The position numbers and the translations under genes are program-made. From Gymnogyps californianus (Eukaryota > Chordata > Aves > Accipitriformes > Cathartidae), in contig NC_059483.1 in NCBI RefSeq assembly GCF_018139145.2, positions 1-64,000 of the forward strand: a stretch of DNA of 64,000 bases, written 5' to 3'. This document shows, one piece after another, positions 50,850-64,000 of this stretch; position 1 is the stretch's first letter; the number at the start of each line of letters is the position of its first letter. Below the pieces are notes generated by a model. It was not told where the DNA came from. It saw nothing but the letters and a program-made list of their open reading frames with translations, and did no database searches.

Positions 50850-53270
50850 ACGTGAGATGTTTTTAGAATTATAACAAAAAGTCTGTTCCTGGAGTCCCTG
50901 TTTCTGGTGTTCTGCCAAAGTGAATGCACTTGGATATTTTGCAGCCTAGCCCTTTCAAACATAGACAAATGCCGCTTTTTAGATATGTTCTATCCAGAGT
51001 GCTCACACAGCACTCATCCCCAAAGTATCCAAGTGCTTCACAGAAATCATCAAAAACTTGACAAAGTCTTTTGTAATATACTTTTTTTTTTCTTTTTTGC
51101 TTCTGCACCTGGGAACAAGTGCAGGGAGAGCTAGGTGACAACTCCTGCTTGAAAATGAAGAAAGGCAGAGAAAAACTAGGCTGGAGATAATTTCATCATC
51201 TTCCTTATTATTTTTGAATAAAATACTATGTCTGGTATATTAGTTGTAATAAGCCATTGGATTTCTCCTTAAAATGCTGTTCATCCTATAATTGTAATGA
51301 TGTGCTTCCCTAGTTGGCTTTCAGAGGTCAATAAATGCAAGCAGTACAGCAGCTGCTTGGTCCAGGGCTTGATTTAATTAGCTGCACAAAGCCAGCTTGT
51401 GAGAGTGGAAGTGAAGCAAAATCCTGTTCAGGTCCCAGTTTGAATAAATTGCTCCAGCCATGGAAGATGAAAACACCAAATAATTCTCCACTGTAAAATG
51501 GAATATATAGACTCTGCTGGTGTATGGAGGCAAGTGCTAATTGCTGAAAAAGCAGCTATTTTGATCAGAGTGGCAACAACTTACATCAGTCCTCATTTTG
51601 CAAGGCATTGATAACTGCAAACACAGATTTGCTTATTCCAGGCAGTCATCAGCTAACTTTAGCAATCCCCAAATTGTGGCTATCAAGGAAGGCAGCTTTA
51701 TGAGACCCTAGTTGCTTTGCCACAAAATTTTACACAAAGTTTCCAAAGGGTCCTCAAAAGACAATGGGGTTCAGCAAACTCAGCTTTGAGATGTGGTTAT
51801 TAGCTCCTTCTAATGACCTACTGGACACATGTATCCCACAATCAAATTTCAGGACCAAAAGATGCCAGATTGTTAACCTTAAGGATGTTTCACGATACTT
51901 CAGTGGCAACAGCACAGTATGGAAAGTCATTTCAGTTTGATGGGAAGCAATTATACAAGAGAAAAATGAATTTCCACAAGACCTTTTTCTTCCCTGTTTG
52001 GTGGAAGAATTCAAACGTTCATTTTCAGCCCTTCCTCCAAACCTTCCAGCCTTCTCAGGAAGGCTAACTTATGTGGTGAAGAAATCCCCTTCTCACCAAG
52101 TCCTCGAACAGCACTTAAAGAGACAAGAAGGAAAAAATTAGTATCAAATGGCAAAAATGAGGCTGTATGACAAGCTAGTGAGATACTTAAGCAGAAGAAG
52201 AGATGATTTGGTGGTCCAGAGAGGTCTTAGGAGAGAGGACTGAATAGATTTGATACAGTGAGGGGAAAAAAGAGGTTTGCACTACAGGGAAAGAAGAGAA
52301 CCATCACTGCTTGCAGAGATGGGTGGGAGGTTTGTTTAGCTTCATAGTATCAAACCCTGGAAAAAACTATATTTTGCTAAGATAGATACTTTTTATGGGC
52401 TCACACCTCATCTAAATGAAATAAAAAATGTTCTACTGCTCAGTCCATGCAGAGGATTTGATCTGCCATGTTTATATTGGTAGCATCTCCTTTTCATTTC
52501 ATACTCTATTGATTAACCTGCTGTGTTTAGAGAGAGAAAAGTGTATTGTACTGTGCTAATGAATTTTTAGTACAGCTTGACAGCTTTGGTGAACAAACTG
52601 AAATAAGCTGGTTGTCTCTGTCCCCTGCACATCTTCATCTAGTGGAATATAATCCCTATTTTATAATATTGACCACCCGGTTTCAGAACTGGGCTCACAT
52701 CCAAGAGCTGCAAATTACTCTTCACAAATAAGCTGGACTGTGCAAGAGTTATTCTAGGTCAAAATTAGACGAGCAAATTTGGATCTGGATTTTAAAAATG
52801 CCTTTGACTGGGAGTCTCAGTTCAGGCTTTGGATCCAGCTCTTTCTGGAGAGATGATCAAGCTGCAAAATGCAAACCTTTTTACTTTCACTTTTGTTAAA
52901 AACTAGGATTTTTTGTTAAGAAAAGGAGACATCAGTGTTAGGACAAACAGAATCACAGCTATAACCCTGACAGTTGTTCCTAGGTTGATAAAGAATTTTC
53001 CATCAAAGCAAGATTTCTGAATAGGAAAAACTGTGCGTGGTGCATGTGAGTGGGGAAGGTTTTCTAGGAAGGAAACTTTTTCAAATGTTTCTCAGAGCAT
53101 TTTTCTTGCTTCCTGATCATCTGGCTCTGATGTGCCCATATTAATCTCCCTCCCAACAGACAGGCAGAAATTGCTGGTCTGCTTATGCAGCAAGTAAATC
53201 CCGCATTTGGTCCAGCTTATATGTGTGGCAAGAGGACCATACTATCCAGTGCCTGATTGCAAAAACAGCT
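50850..53270. other. Non-coding DNA, no gene recognised
   Basis: No recognisable frame. Includes a T-rich stretch near 51081-51099 and a candidate regulatory block at 51185-51460, given as a finding. Confidence 0.45.
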
Positions 53271-53275
53271 CTGTC

Positions 53276-53348
53276 AAAGAAAAGAGAGAAAAGAGAGAAT
53301 AAAGCATAAAGTGAGAGAAAAGAGAAAGAAAATAGGAAGAAATTAAGC
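53276..53348 (+). repeat. Purine-rich tract (AAGAGAGAAAAG type)
   Basis: About 70 bases almost entirely of A and G, built from imperfect AAAGAGAGA and AGAGAAAG units, with few pyrimidines. It is a degenerate GA microsatellite that could form triplex DNA. Confidence 0.8.
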
Positions 53349-53349
53349 A

Positions 53350-55190
53350 AATGCGAAACCAATTATGTATCTCTGAATTTTGTTAAAACCAAAGAGACCG
53401 GGAGAGAGTTTCATCCTTATGGGCATATTTTACTGTAGGAAGTGTCTTAATTGCTTTCATTCTAAATTGAGGTGAATAATCTCTATCATAGCTTTCACTG
53501 GATATTGCATTAGCACAAAATTGTCCCAAATCAGAGATGGGGCCATCCATTGATACTGTACACAAACATAGCAGAGAGGATCCTTACCTCAAAAGGGCCC
53601 AAGTACAATGAAGGAAACAAGAAGCCAGTGCAGGGAACCTTGTTATTCAAGTGCACAGTGCCCACAGGACACTATCATGCCGTACTGAACTGAGAGTTGG
53701 TGGTGTTTGAAGGCATATAGCATTTTCACATTTTTTTAAAGTGAAAAATTGAAACTTGTCATAGAAAGCAGATACTTTCACAGGAACAAATCTTTTGCTG
53801 GAAACTCAATTTTTTTCCAGCAGAAAGCTTTTTCAGTCAGTGGATTCCAAGCTGGATCCATGTGGTGGTTTGTGAAGCCACAGAAATGATGCTCCGTGGT
53901 CAGCTCTCTGTGGAGTCATATTACCTTCACAACTTCTCCAATTAAAGCTTTGATGGAAAGACTACTTGGTGGAGTCATTTGCACATAGAAAAGAGGATCC
54001 AAAAGAGTTGGGGAATCATGGCTCTAGGTGAAGCATTTCTAAAACGCTAAGATGTAGAGGACCAATGATTTGGCAGTTACTCCACGAATAGCAGTTTCAC
54101 CATTTGGAAGAATTCCCTGTTCCATCTGCACTTTTTCATAAGACTACTACACACACAAACACCAGAAGCCAAGAGAGACTTAATTACTTTTGTCTCTAGA
54201 TTTAACCTAGAGGTAGGTACATGCTTTTCCCAAGCTGCTGAAGAAGAAAAATGCATACTGCGAAATCTCTGATAGAAATTGCTAATAGAAAAACTTAGTT
54301 GGATAAGATGACCATTCAGAGACGGAACCCCATCTGAAACTATTAGAAGTCAGAAGGGTGCCTGCATCTTATCAAGCTTTTTCTGAAAGGTCTCAGAAGA
54401 GCTGGAAAAATATGAAGGCTTTCTTTTATCCTATGGCTTGGCTAAATGACCTCATTATGGAAAAAAAACCCTGTTCCAGCCAGCTGTTATCATTTCATCC
54501 TGACTCCCCATGCTTATCGCCTTTGAAGCCGAGCAGAATGTAGAGATTTCCAGAGACAAATGTGAGCTCCCCATGCTCTCCCTTAGCTAAACAGTGTGAA
54601 GGAACAGCCTTACTCCCACACATAACCCTAACCACAAGCCTCACAGCTGCTCCAAAGCAAGCCACAGAGCCAGCCAAGAAATGCTTGTAATAGAGCAGTC
54701 AGGAAGGTGCTGAGAGACCCAAATGCTGTTGCTGGGAAAAACACATTTCAGTCCTTCACATCTGGATCTTGCAACTGATAGGGTCACCTCATGTGTGGCC
54801 AGAGACACTGCCAACATACTTAGGAAGTTCACTGCTATCTTTCAAAGGTCACACTGCATGCAGCATGGCAGAATCAAAATAGAAAATACAACTGGAGAGC
54901 AGAGCCATAGCAAATGGGGAAGAGTAATTACATCTCCTATATTTAGCTCGTCTTTTCAAGGTGTTAAGTTGGAAAGACAGTTTTGAAGCTCGGCTGTAAA
55001 AATTCATCTCTCATTTGTGTGCTTTTTTTAAATTGTGTTCCACAAAAACATATGAGTCACATTCTTCCATAGTATGCCAAAAAAAATTTGAAACACAGAA
55101 ACATTTGTTTCAGGAAAACAATTATTTTCCTTTTCATTTTCAAAGTTTCTTTAGGACAGCATATGCACGTTATTTTCTTTAATTTTTCTT
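53350..55190. other. Non-coding DNA, no gene recognised
   Basis: Short frames only, none recognisable. No repeat family identified. Confidence 0.45.
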
Positions 55191-55194
55191 AAAA

Positions 55195-55345
55195 AACAAT
55201 TATCAGTGTGTGCATATTTATATTTATATACAGTAAATATATGTATGTATATATGCACACAATAATCAGTGTATGTGTGTAAATACATATACAAGTACAT
55301 ATGTAAATATCTATAAACAATAAGCATATTATATGTATATTTAGA
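55195..55345 (+). repeat. AT-rich TATA/TATG degenerate simple repeat
   Basis: A 150-bp block of TATA, TATG, ACATAT and TGTGTG units with no fixed period, typical of an old, interrupted (TATG)n/(TA)n microsatellite. Confidence 0.75.
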
Positions 55346-55604
55346 TGCCTGACAGTTCAGTTGAACCTGATGAAAAGCTCGTAATCTTCAAAACTAGGCT
55401 GTAAACTAACAAAACACAGGTATTGTGAGGTTGTTTGGTGGCCAGGTCATACCAATACAGTAAGATACAGTATGTATCAGCTACCGTGATCAGTCACTTA
55501 AGCTAACTTGACCAATCAGTAGTTTAACTGAGGTCAATTACATAGTACTCAGAATCATGTAATTATGGGAGCACAGTCCTGGGAGGTGGCTTGAAGACAA
55601 ACAT

Positions 55605-55650
55605 AGGGCCAGATTCTCTTCTGGTGTAATCCTGATGAAGCCACTGGAAA
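55605..55650 (+). mobile_element. Possible end of an old palindromic reptile repeat
   Basis: GGGCCAGATTCTCTTCTGGTGTAAT resembles the end of a palindromic MITE-like repeat common in turtles and present in birds (GGCCAGAT-CTC-CTGGTGTAAAT). The rest of the unit is not recognisable. Confidence 0.33.
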
Positions 55651-55654
55651 CCTG

Positions 55655-58410
55655 CTGCCAACAGGCATGTCCTATTAGGACACAAGAGCTGTGTACTTGC
55701 TCAGTGGCAGTCATTCACCCCTCTGGAGGGCACTGGTTTATCCTCCTGATCTTTCCAGGAGGTTTATGGAAGGATTTCTGTGAAGCTCAGGGCAGATATT
55801 ATCCATTTTGCCTATTACACCTGGATCCATAGTCCTTAAGGGCAGGTACCATAGTTTCATTACTGTGGTAGCAAACCTTGCAGGACTACACAGCACCCGC
55901 TAAAGATGGAACAGTTCCCTCTCTGTCCCTGGATCCTACTGCAAAGGACAACTTTGGTAGCCAGGCTGCTAAAAAGAAAAAGCTATGTAATTCTTTCCAG
56001 GAAGTGTCTTTTTGTCATTCTGCCTTCTAGGCACAGAGTCCACCCTAGGATCTACCACACTGTGTCGTCTTACAGATGTTCTGCTCAGAGAGTGCTTAAA
56101 ACTGAGCCAATAGCAACAGAAGTAATAAAAATATCAGTATTTATCAGCTTCTTGTAGTTTGTTTCACTGTTGTTTAAGATGTCAGCTCTTTGTGCAGGAA
56201 AAATGTATTTTTGCTTGGCATCCTTAACAAATAGTAACAGCAAATTGACCAAGAGGTCTTCAGGACACACTGTATCTGTATACATGTTCATACTTTCCCC
56301 CCCATAGATCCTAGTTGTAGGTTTAAAAATAACGTAAATAAACTATTGTCTTGCTAATTAAATCCACATGTGGACCCATGCTATATAGGTTCCATTTCAA
56401 CTGGTTATTTTATCACTTTTTTCACTGTACCTACGAAAAAGGTTTCGTGCCAGATTAGTACAGATTAAGCAGATTAGGGTCTAGACATGCGTGGGCAGTG
56501 TATGTGATACAAGGATGTGGATGGATAAACATGCACATATTTTTCCTTTGAATTGGATTCTTTGCAAATCACTTTCCTAAATTCTCCTTCCTGTCCATTA
56601 AAGAAAATTATTAATTGATTAATCTATATCTGGCCTACAAGGAAAAAGGAGGTGGCAGAAAAATTTCAGGAGCTTACTCCTGGTATAAAAAAGGATGGAA
56701 TGCACAAATTGGGCCATGAAACTCAGCTGGGCAACGGAGTTTTACAGGTAGATCATATAAATCAGGGGACTTGCAAGCAGGAGAAAACCATGCAGTGAAA
56801 AACTATGGAGACAGAAATAGGAGTGCTGAATCAATGATGTGAAGCAGAAGATAATGCATGAATTTGAAGAGGATAGGAGACAAGCAAGGAAGGCGATTAC
56901 CAGCTTTGTTTCATGCAGGCCACGATGGCAGAACATGACTATTACTAAATCTGAGAATGAGGAGGCTACAGTAACCAGGAGAGAAAGTGCTAGGGTTTGG
57001 GTAACTTATCTGTCTGAAAAGAAAAGACAGTTTAAAAAAAATTCCTAGAGATAAAAATTATTCTGCAAAACCAAGTCACAATTCCCTTGTAGGATTCATA
57101 AATAGCCTAAAATCTTGTTTACAGTTGTAATTTCTATTTGATGGAGTTATTGTCAAAGAGATTAGCAACTCCTTTCAGTTCAGAGACATTTAAATTTAGC
57201 AGCAGGAAAAAGAAGTTTGTTGAGTGTGGAATCCACCCCTGCTGCTCCAAAACAATCAGAAACAGGAAAAAGTAATCAAAAGGGAGTTTTAATGAGTTAT
57301 AGAGCTATTGTTTACTGGGGAGGGCTGAAAGCCTGAAGCCCAAGCCTGGAGGACCTCTGTGACCCTGCACTGCCTCTCGGTGGCAAAATATTTGCTTGAA
57401 ATTACGTCAAAACAACACAATGTGTGTGTCCGAAGGCCAAGGTGGGGGGGGGGAACGCTGAGAAAAATAGTGGAAATTCCCTGAGTCTCTGAATGTACTG
57501 AAGGCTTTCCTTGAAAAACAAGGCAATAAACAGCAGCTGTATTTCTACATTCAAGCTAACATAGGCAGCGTCTCCCTGAACGGTGCAAAGGGGAAGGCTG
57601 TATCTGCCAGACAGCCCAAGAAACAGTTGCAACCCTTTGCTCCCCAGCCACCCAGCGTGGGGGAACTGCAGGGCTGATCCTGCTGGGGCACAAGGCTGAA
57701 GGGGGCAAGTGCCCACGAGCAGAGTGGGCTGCCAGTGTGTCTGCAAGGCCCAAGGCCCCCTGTGGCCAGCTGTCCCAGGGTAAGGAGATGCTGCCATTGT
57801 CTCATGAGGCTGTCAAATTGAAAGCTTCACGGGGGGATGAGGAAGCTCTTCTGGAGAGGGGCTGAAAACAGGAAGCTAATTTTTCCAAGGAAATAATTAT
57901 ACAGAAGTGCTGGGTTTTTGAGGAAGGGGACTTTTGTTGGTTTCCCAGAACTCTCCCTGAGGTAAAAAAGCACAACATTAACTCAGTGCTCAAAAGCAAC
58001 CTGACAATTTTACCGTGGTGCTCACCAGCAGTTATTTAATCAGTAGCATGTGTCTGAAAGTAGCCTGCTGCACCTGCCTGGTCAGGGAAAGATAGCATTC
58101 CTCTCTGCCTGTCCCTGGTGACTTCCTGGGTGGAAAAATCTCTGCCAAAATGCTCATGACTTGCATTTAATGCAAGTTACGCTCCAGAGAATGGGTACAG
58201 ACCCCACCAGCCTTCCCAAAAGCATCTGAGCAGGAGGAAGTCAACAGGCATAAAAATAAGCAAAAAGACGAATGTTTCCCAGGGAGAATGGGCACATAAA
58301 AATGAATAGCAGACCTTCCGCTGGAGAAACAGCAACGGGCTCTGTGAACTGCTCAGGCAGCAGTCAGTGGTGACAGGGGTGCAACATGTAGGCTTAAGTT
58401 ATGTAATATG
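55655..58410. other. Non-coding DNA, mostly unrecognised
   Basis: AT-rich with a modestly GC-richer stretch at 57560-57790. That stretch includes a donor-like CAGGGTAAGG near 57775-57784, but in-frame stops before it prevent an exon call. Longest frame 131 codons (57402-57797 minus), with no known domain. Confidence 0.4.
57444..57453 (+). repeat. Poly-G run (10 G)
   Basis: Ten consecutive G in GGTGGGGGGGGGGAACG. Error-prone homopolymer; no other meaning evident. Confidence 0.85.
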
Positions 58411-58416
58411 ACAGAA

Positions 58417-58487
58417 GACCTGCTCGGCCACACACTGCATGACCTGGAGAATTTGTTTACCTGTCCATCAAAGTAATATTCCCAACA
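58417..58487 (+). mobile_element. MIR-type SINE fragment, sense
   Basis: CCTGCTCGGCCACACACTGCATGACCTGG, then TTTACCTGTCCATCAAAGTAATATTCCC, parallels the MIR core and 3' part (CTCTGCCAC...CTGTGTGACCTTGG...CATCTGTAAAATGGG). Several small deletions. Confidence 0.45.
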
Positions 58488-58489
58488 CA

Positions 58490-61400
58490 ACAATCCCACC
58501 AGGGTACCAGCCATATCCTTGGGAAAAGTACAATAAATGTGATGGTCATGAGCTAGCTGGCCTATCTAGGCATTCATCTCCTGTCTTTTACAAATTGCAC
58601 TCATAGCAGTTGGTGGCACCATGCACAGCTTTGCAGCATCCCAAGAGATTCCCCTGGCAGCTGGGACAGGACATATTTTGCACACTGTGGAGCTAGACAG
58701 GAAGCGACTCACAGCAGCTTCCAGATTAACAGTCCCCATGCAAATTTTGGTTCTTCCAATACCCAGCTAAAAAGCAAGCTTTCCCTTTGCATGTCACACC
58801 CCGGTCAGCATGATGTCACTAACAACCCTTAAATTTTGTCATTATTGCCACAAATAATCAACTGAAGAAGACAGATGAGAGTCAGCTGCCCTACAGGTAA
58901 CAGGGAATGCTATTTGACACAGTACTCGACATTTAACACGCATTAAAATTGCTGTTGCTTTGTATATCTGTTTCACCAGACAAACTGTCAAGCCAGACTA
59001 AGTATTTTTATGTCACCAACACCTACTACACTATGAACAGGTTTGTTAAGCCTCCAGATTTTATTTCACTTTTACCTTTGTTAAAATTCCAAATAGCCAT
59101 GTTTTATCTGCACAAGATCGCTTAATCAGGCATATGGCTTTCCAGGGAAATGTGAAACAATAGCTTTGTCTAAAGTCATATAATTTTCTATTCACTCATA
59201 TCACTCCACCAAGAAGCCAAAATATTTTAATTAGACAGAATGTGTAAAGTCAGGCTGCAAGTAAGAATTTAAAAGCAGAAAACACTCATAAAGAGACTTT
59301 CAAAGTGGCCACTAAAATTCAGATTCTTCAGCTTTTTTGCAAGGCCAGTTAAAGATTTTTAGCCCATTAACATCCACAGCACCTACAGCTGCCACTAGAG
59401 CTGTAGACAGTCAGCATTTCTGCAGGTCAAGTTCAAATGAGCGGAGACTGGACTCAACAAAATTAAAGCATTCAGGTCCACTGACTGCATCTGAAAATTT
59501 CATACACACTCAATAATACATGCTTGTACATTTACATGCACACACCTGGTTTTCTAGAACATGTGCAGTCATGAGCAGTACTAAGACCTACTAAGGTCTT
59601 GCACCCCTATAATTAGCATCCGTAGGTGTAGTTCTATTTGATATATCTCTAGCATATATATTAAGAAAAACCTCACCTTGATGTCGTGTGTGTCTAAATA
59701 AGACCCAAGATGTTTGTTACAAGTTACTCTGTTAGAAGTATAATCTATAATAAATGCAATATAAATGAGCTAATACTACACAGTTTCTCAGCTTTTACCG
59801 TGCTGGTAGCTTCAGGTCCATTTTTGAATTTAGAATCAGATTATGGATTTGTACGGACATACCAATACTTGTAAGAACACCGTGTTTATATACATAAACA
59901 GAAGCCTAATTACAACCATTCTTAATATTTTTGGCACTTATTCTTCAAAACCGCAAGCCCTCACAAGCACTCATTCAGCTGTCAATCTGGAAAATGCCAG
60001 CATGTCTCAAAATGGTATTTACAAATGAAATGCAGGTCATCAGCTTGACCTTTGGAGCAGAAGAATATATATAGATTTTTAAGCCGGCAGAAAAAATAGC
60101 TGTAGTTTCCTTTCTTGATGAAGGAAAATATGTTTTGCCTTGTCTTATATCTGTAAGCAAAACTGGATCTGGGAAAAAAAGACATATAGTAAAAGGCACA
60201 ACTACCCCCGCCTTCCTCACTGCTCATTCTCTCCTGCAATTGTGTAAAGCAAGGAAGTAAAAGGCTGGTAGAGACTGAAAAACATGTTTTTCTTTGAAAG
60301 TCCATCCGCAGAAATATTTATCAGCTGTAGGCAAAACACACAAAAAATAATATTCTTTTTTTAAAAGTCAGAAACAAATAGGTCCTTTTTTCACTGAAAA
60401 ATGGAGGATGTTTGAAGTCCCTGCTGTGAAAAACATGTTTTTTATTTGCTGCTTTTGTTTTTTTCACTGCTTACTAGAAGTCACTGAGGTCTTTTGCCAC
60501 TCACATCTGCAGTACTATCCAGTGTATTTTTGCCTCCTGGTCAGTCTTCCTTCTTCATGAATGGATGTCACCAAAGCTATCCATGGAGATGAGAATCTAA
60601 AAACCCACTCATTTATCCAGTTGCTGTAAATAATTGGCTAGTAGAATGATCAGCCAAGGATGGGTACGTGGGCAGGGACAGGCTGTGTCCACACCGTTCA
60701 GGGTAGCTGCAGCAATACCGCTCCCGGCAGACCACCCTCAGAAAGGTCCCTGTTTTGGAGGATGAAGGAGCCACAGTGGGGGTGGTCTCTGTAGAATACA
60801 CCAGGTCCACAGTCCTTTCTCTGGTTTAATGTAAGCAGCACAGCAGGTCTCAGGGTCCAGGATGGTCTTGTGGGTGGATAAGGACATCACAAACTAGGAG
60901 CTAAATCCCTCTCACAGTTCACAGTGAGTCCTAGAAACAGACCTCTTTCTTCCCAGCCTCTCTGGCTCCCTTCTCTCTTCAGCTTGCAGCAGGGAAAGTT
61001 GCTTCCAAAGGAAACACACTTGTTTTCTGTGTCCTTCCACATCAGTGCTCAACAGGATCTGCCAAAAATGGACTTAAACTCTTCTCCCACAAACAGGTGC
61101 CCAAGGAAGGAAAAAAGGTAGAACAAAGTCCTTTTCTTTATTTTCCCACTTCATTTCCTCAGTGTCCATTATGCTGAAATCACAGCACTTCACAAGACTG
61201 TGAAGAAACCTTCATTATGGCAGAAAGAAGGATGCTTAGAAAATGTGGAGAGATGCAAAAACGTCCCAGAACCTGCATGACTTGAATTCTAATGGCTTCA
61301 GTAAAGAGGTGTGCAGAACACTGCAAGAAATTTAAAGAGGCCACTGTATCTGTGTTGTAATAATATGGCGGTAATGAGCTAAAATCACCCTGATGATACA

Positions 61401-64000
61401 CAACTGGTTCCATCACTGTTGCCTTAACTAAAAGGCATACAAAAAACGTCCTCAGACTGACCAGGAAAAGGGTCGGGTTCAGCCACAGCTAGAGGAAACC
61501 AAAGGTGTCCTGGAGTGATGAAAACGCAGGTAAAATATTGTCTAGCCTCCTGCAAAAAAAAAAAATCCAATATCCTGATTTTAGGAATGCAAAGTACTTT
61601 TAACCACATTGAGAATACATGAGCTAGTGGGTGCTCCATAGCTCTGAACAAACAGTCTGAAAATGGTGCAGGGCAGGAACACTTGGGAACACACTGGAGT
61701 CTCCCGGTTACGTGCACTGGGAAGGGATAGAGACAATGATGACACTGTCTCCATTATTAGAATCAATTACATTAATGGATATATGAGAAGAGGGAGTAGG
61801 GAGAGGCCAACTGCTTCATAGGCATATGAATAATGAGGTGTTAATGTGTCATATCTGCCCTTATAAATCAAAACACTTAAGAAAACTAAATAGCTTCTAA
61901 TAATGTCACTGGATTAAATTGTGTCCCTCTTTTTCTCTGCTTGGATCAAAAGTGGACTCTGGGATCTCTGACCCAGCTTTAGAGGTATCACAAATACTAC
62001 CACCCAGCATATACAATTATTGTGTGTCTTGTCACTTCAGTCCTCCATATTAAAATCTCTTCAGCTGAAATTTCTCCCTCTCCTCTTGATAACCCTGTCA
62101 CTGAAGATCTGAGTCTAGGATTGGCATGTAGACAAGAGAGAAGGAAAGAGAGTGTGGGAGAAGTTACAGTATGAGTTCATTCTTATCAGACGGTAAGGAA
62201 TTCAGAAAGTTTTTTTATTTAACAGCCCAGCTGCAGGGAAGATCTTTAAATCAGACTTCACATTATGTTTGACTTGAAAGGCAACCATGACACAAATTTA
62301 TGAGAAGCCAAGTTTCATTAATTCCAGGGCTCAATACTTCTGAAAGAAAGTACTACCAGAAAGTGAGCAGAAGATACTCTTGCTCTACTTTGACAAAATG
62401 GTTGTACAGACACTTTCCTGTTTTGTGTACACCTTCTTCCCCCAGTGATGTCTAAAAATGTTCAAAATGTATAATCGGGGACTGATTCATTCAGGAACAG
62501 TATGTATGTGGCTGTTGTGCCTACAGAACAACAAAGAAGTGCTCCAAAGAAGTGAGCCACTCAGATACCTTCCACAGAGAAATCCCACTGAAGTCTGAAC
62601 CTAATGTCAAAATTAGGAATGAAAGGGATTTTTACATCCTTGAACAGCTGCAATGACTTAGAAATGTTTGCTAGAGGCAAAGCCATGCCAGGCAGAAGAG
62701 AGAGATCTCAGTGCTGATGCTCCAGATGAGGAGCATACCTAAGTGCATTGGTTCCATAAGGCTTTCATGCATCCTCTGTTGCTTATCCAGCAAACTACGA
62801 TGAATATTAATGGGGCTTCTCACCATACATACCAGTGCCCAAGAGCAAGCTGAAAAAGTTAATTGCCTGGTTCAATGAGAAATGAGTCAGTATTGCAGGA
62901 ATGCCTCACACCCTTCCTCACATGTACTTCCACTTGAAGCACATTGACTTGCAATGCAGCAGGCCATGGAATAACACCCCAGAAGCTGCAAAGCCTGCTC
63001 TAGACATGGAAGAACAGAAAAAAATGGTCTTGGCTGCCTACGAGAGAGAATGAAGAAACAAGGAGGTTGATGCTCAAGACAAGAAATTTTTGGCATTTCA
63101 GAACTTCATCCCAGTTTTGGCTCCCAGCAGAGCTGGCTCCAGGGGATAGATATATCACAAGCAGTTTATCCCACAAGCCGGGCCATTGTGAAAAATGTTT
63201 CCATATTCTGATCACACCACTTCTATATTACCTCTCCTCATGCAGCGTAACATCAGCTTTTAAGAGCTAGATTTAGGGTTTTTTCCCCCAAAGAACAAGT
63301 CACAGAAACAGTGATGAACTGGAAACACCGTAGCAGCAATCTTGTGTCTCATTACATTCTTCTTACATTTATAACTAGGCTAAAACAAGAAAAGGTACAT
63401 CCAGCTTGTATTTAGCTTAAAACCCACTGTTTCTTCACCTAATCTGGTGAGGGGAATGAAGGTGAGCTTGTCTGCTTTATGACCCAGATCAGTCAATCTA
63501 TCAAAATAAATTGCTTCTCTCAGCAAACTTTGCTTGTCCCTTTAGAAGTCATTTGCAGTGAAAGGACATGCTTCTGTCTGTATGAAAATCACAGGAAACT
63601 TAATGAGAAACCGTTCTGCTATAAGGCCTCTCTATCCACTACTGGCAAAGGCATTCAGGTGGCCTGGGTTACAGCAGACCTAAGCCACAAGTACATAATA
63701 GCTTCCCCCTGTGATCAGTAATGCATAGCAGATTACTGTAGGTAGACATATGCGAAATAATTAGCCTAGATTTTGAAGGCAGCCATTCTAGGATCAACAG
63801 CATAGCTTGCTGGCAGGAAATCGGATAGTCTGAGGGGATCCTCCCCTGTAGCACTCTCAGGAAGTATTTGGTGAGAAAGGAGCTGAATGCAAAGGAAAGG
63901 ATAACTTCTGAATGTTGCTGTGTCCTACTGCTCTATTTCCTTAAGCCTGAACACCGGGAAAAATACTCAGACATCCAAATGGCTCAGTTTTATGGGTGGA
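58490..64000. other. Non-coding DNA, no gene recognised
   Basis: Only short frames (under about 110 codons), with no recognisable protein. Small A/T runs occur, for example near 60345-60363 and 61553-61564. A stretch at 60650-60900 is GC-richer than its surroundings but could not be assigned to a family. Confidence 0.45.

Noticed and set aside
57402..57797. 131-codon minus-strand frame and a donor-like CAGGGTAAGG in GC-richer DNA
   Set aside because: No recognisable protein, plus-strand frames carry stops before the donor, and no matching acceptor could be assigned.
60650..60900. Possible third LTR, from a GC-richer stretch
   Set aside because: No TG...CA ends, no target duplication and no family I recognise.

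Overview
The window reads as a vertebrate nuclear genome, and its repeats point to a bird. It carries two long terminal repeats (LTRs) of the endogenous-retrovirus group widespread in birds, old CR1 LINE pieces, and scattered worn MIR-type SINE fragments. Nothing resembles a bacterial, phage or plasmid layout. Assignment to birds, probably Neoaves, rests on recognising these repeat families from memory; species cannot be named.

I found no intact protein-coding gene and no exon I can defend. Outside about 0.95-1.85 kb the sequence is moderately AT-rich and dense in stops. Its longest open frames (173-180 codons) are about what chance gives in 64 kb read in six frames. It is best read as intergenic or long-intron DNA. 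The one gene-like landmark is a CpG island near the left end, a probable promoter or first-exon region whose gene I cannot identify.

Layout. 0-0.6 kb: a decayed class I (gammaretrovirus-like) integrase remnant on the minus strand. 0.95-1.85 kb: a CpG island with a 51-bp tandem repeat and an alternating G/C-T stretch. 2-12.3 kb: non-coding, with a few homopolymer tracts and possible MIR fragments. 12.34-12.93 kb: a solo LTR on the plus strand with an intact GGGAT target-site duplication and a TATA box. 13-22.6 kb: non-coding with MIR-like fragments and an old CR1-type tail. 22.67-23.80 kb: a second LTR on the minus strand, sharing only its 3' end with the first and holding a perfect 14 x 9-bp minisatellite. 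24-64 kb: non-coding, with an old CR1 fragment at 36.6-37.2 kb, a second CR1-type tail at 39.0 kb, more MIR fragments, small tandem and purine tracts, an AT-rich block at 55.2 kb, and several AT/TAAT-rich blocks that could be conserved regulatory elements.

I found no CRISPR array, operon, tRNA or rRNA gene, and no new genetic system. The items most worth checking are the CpG island, the LTR minisatellite, the shared end of two otherwise unlike LTRs, and the candidate regulatory blocks.
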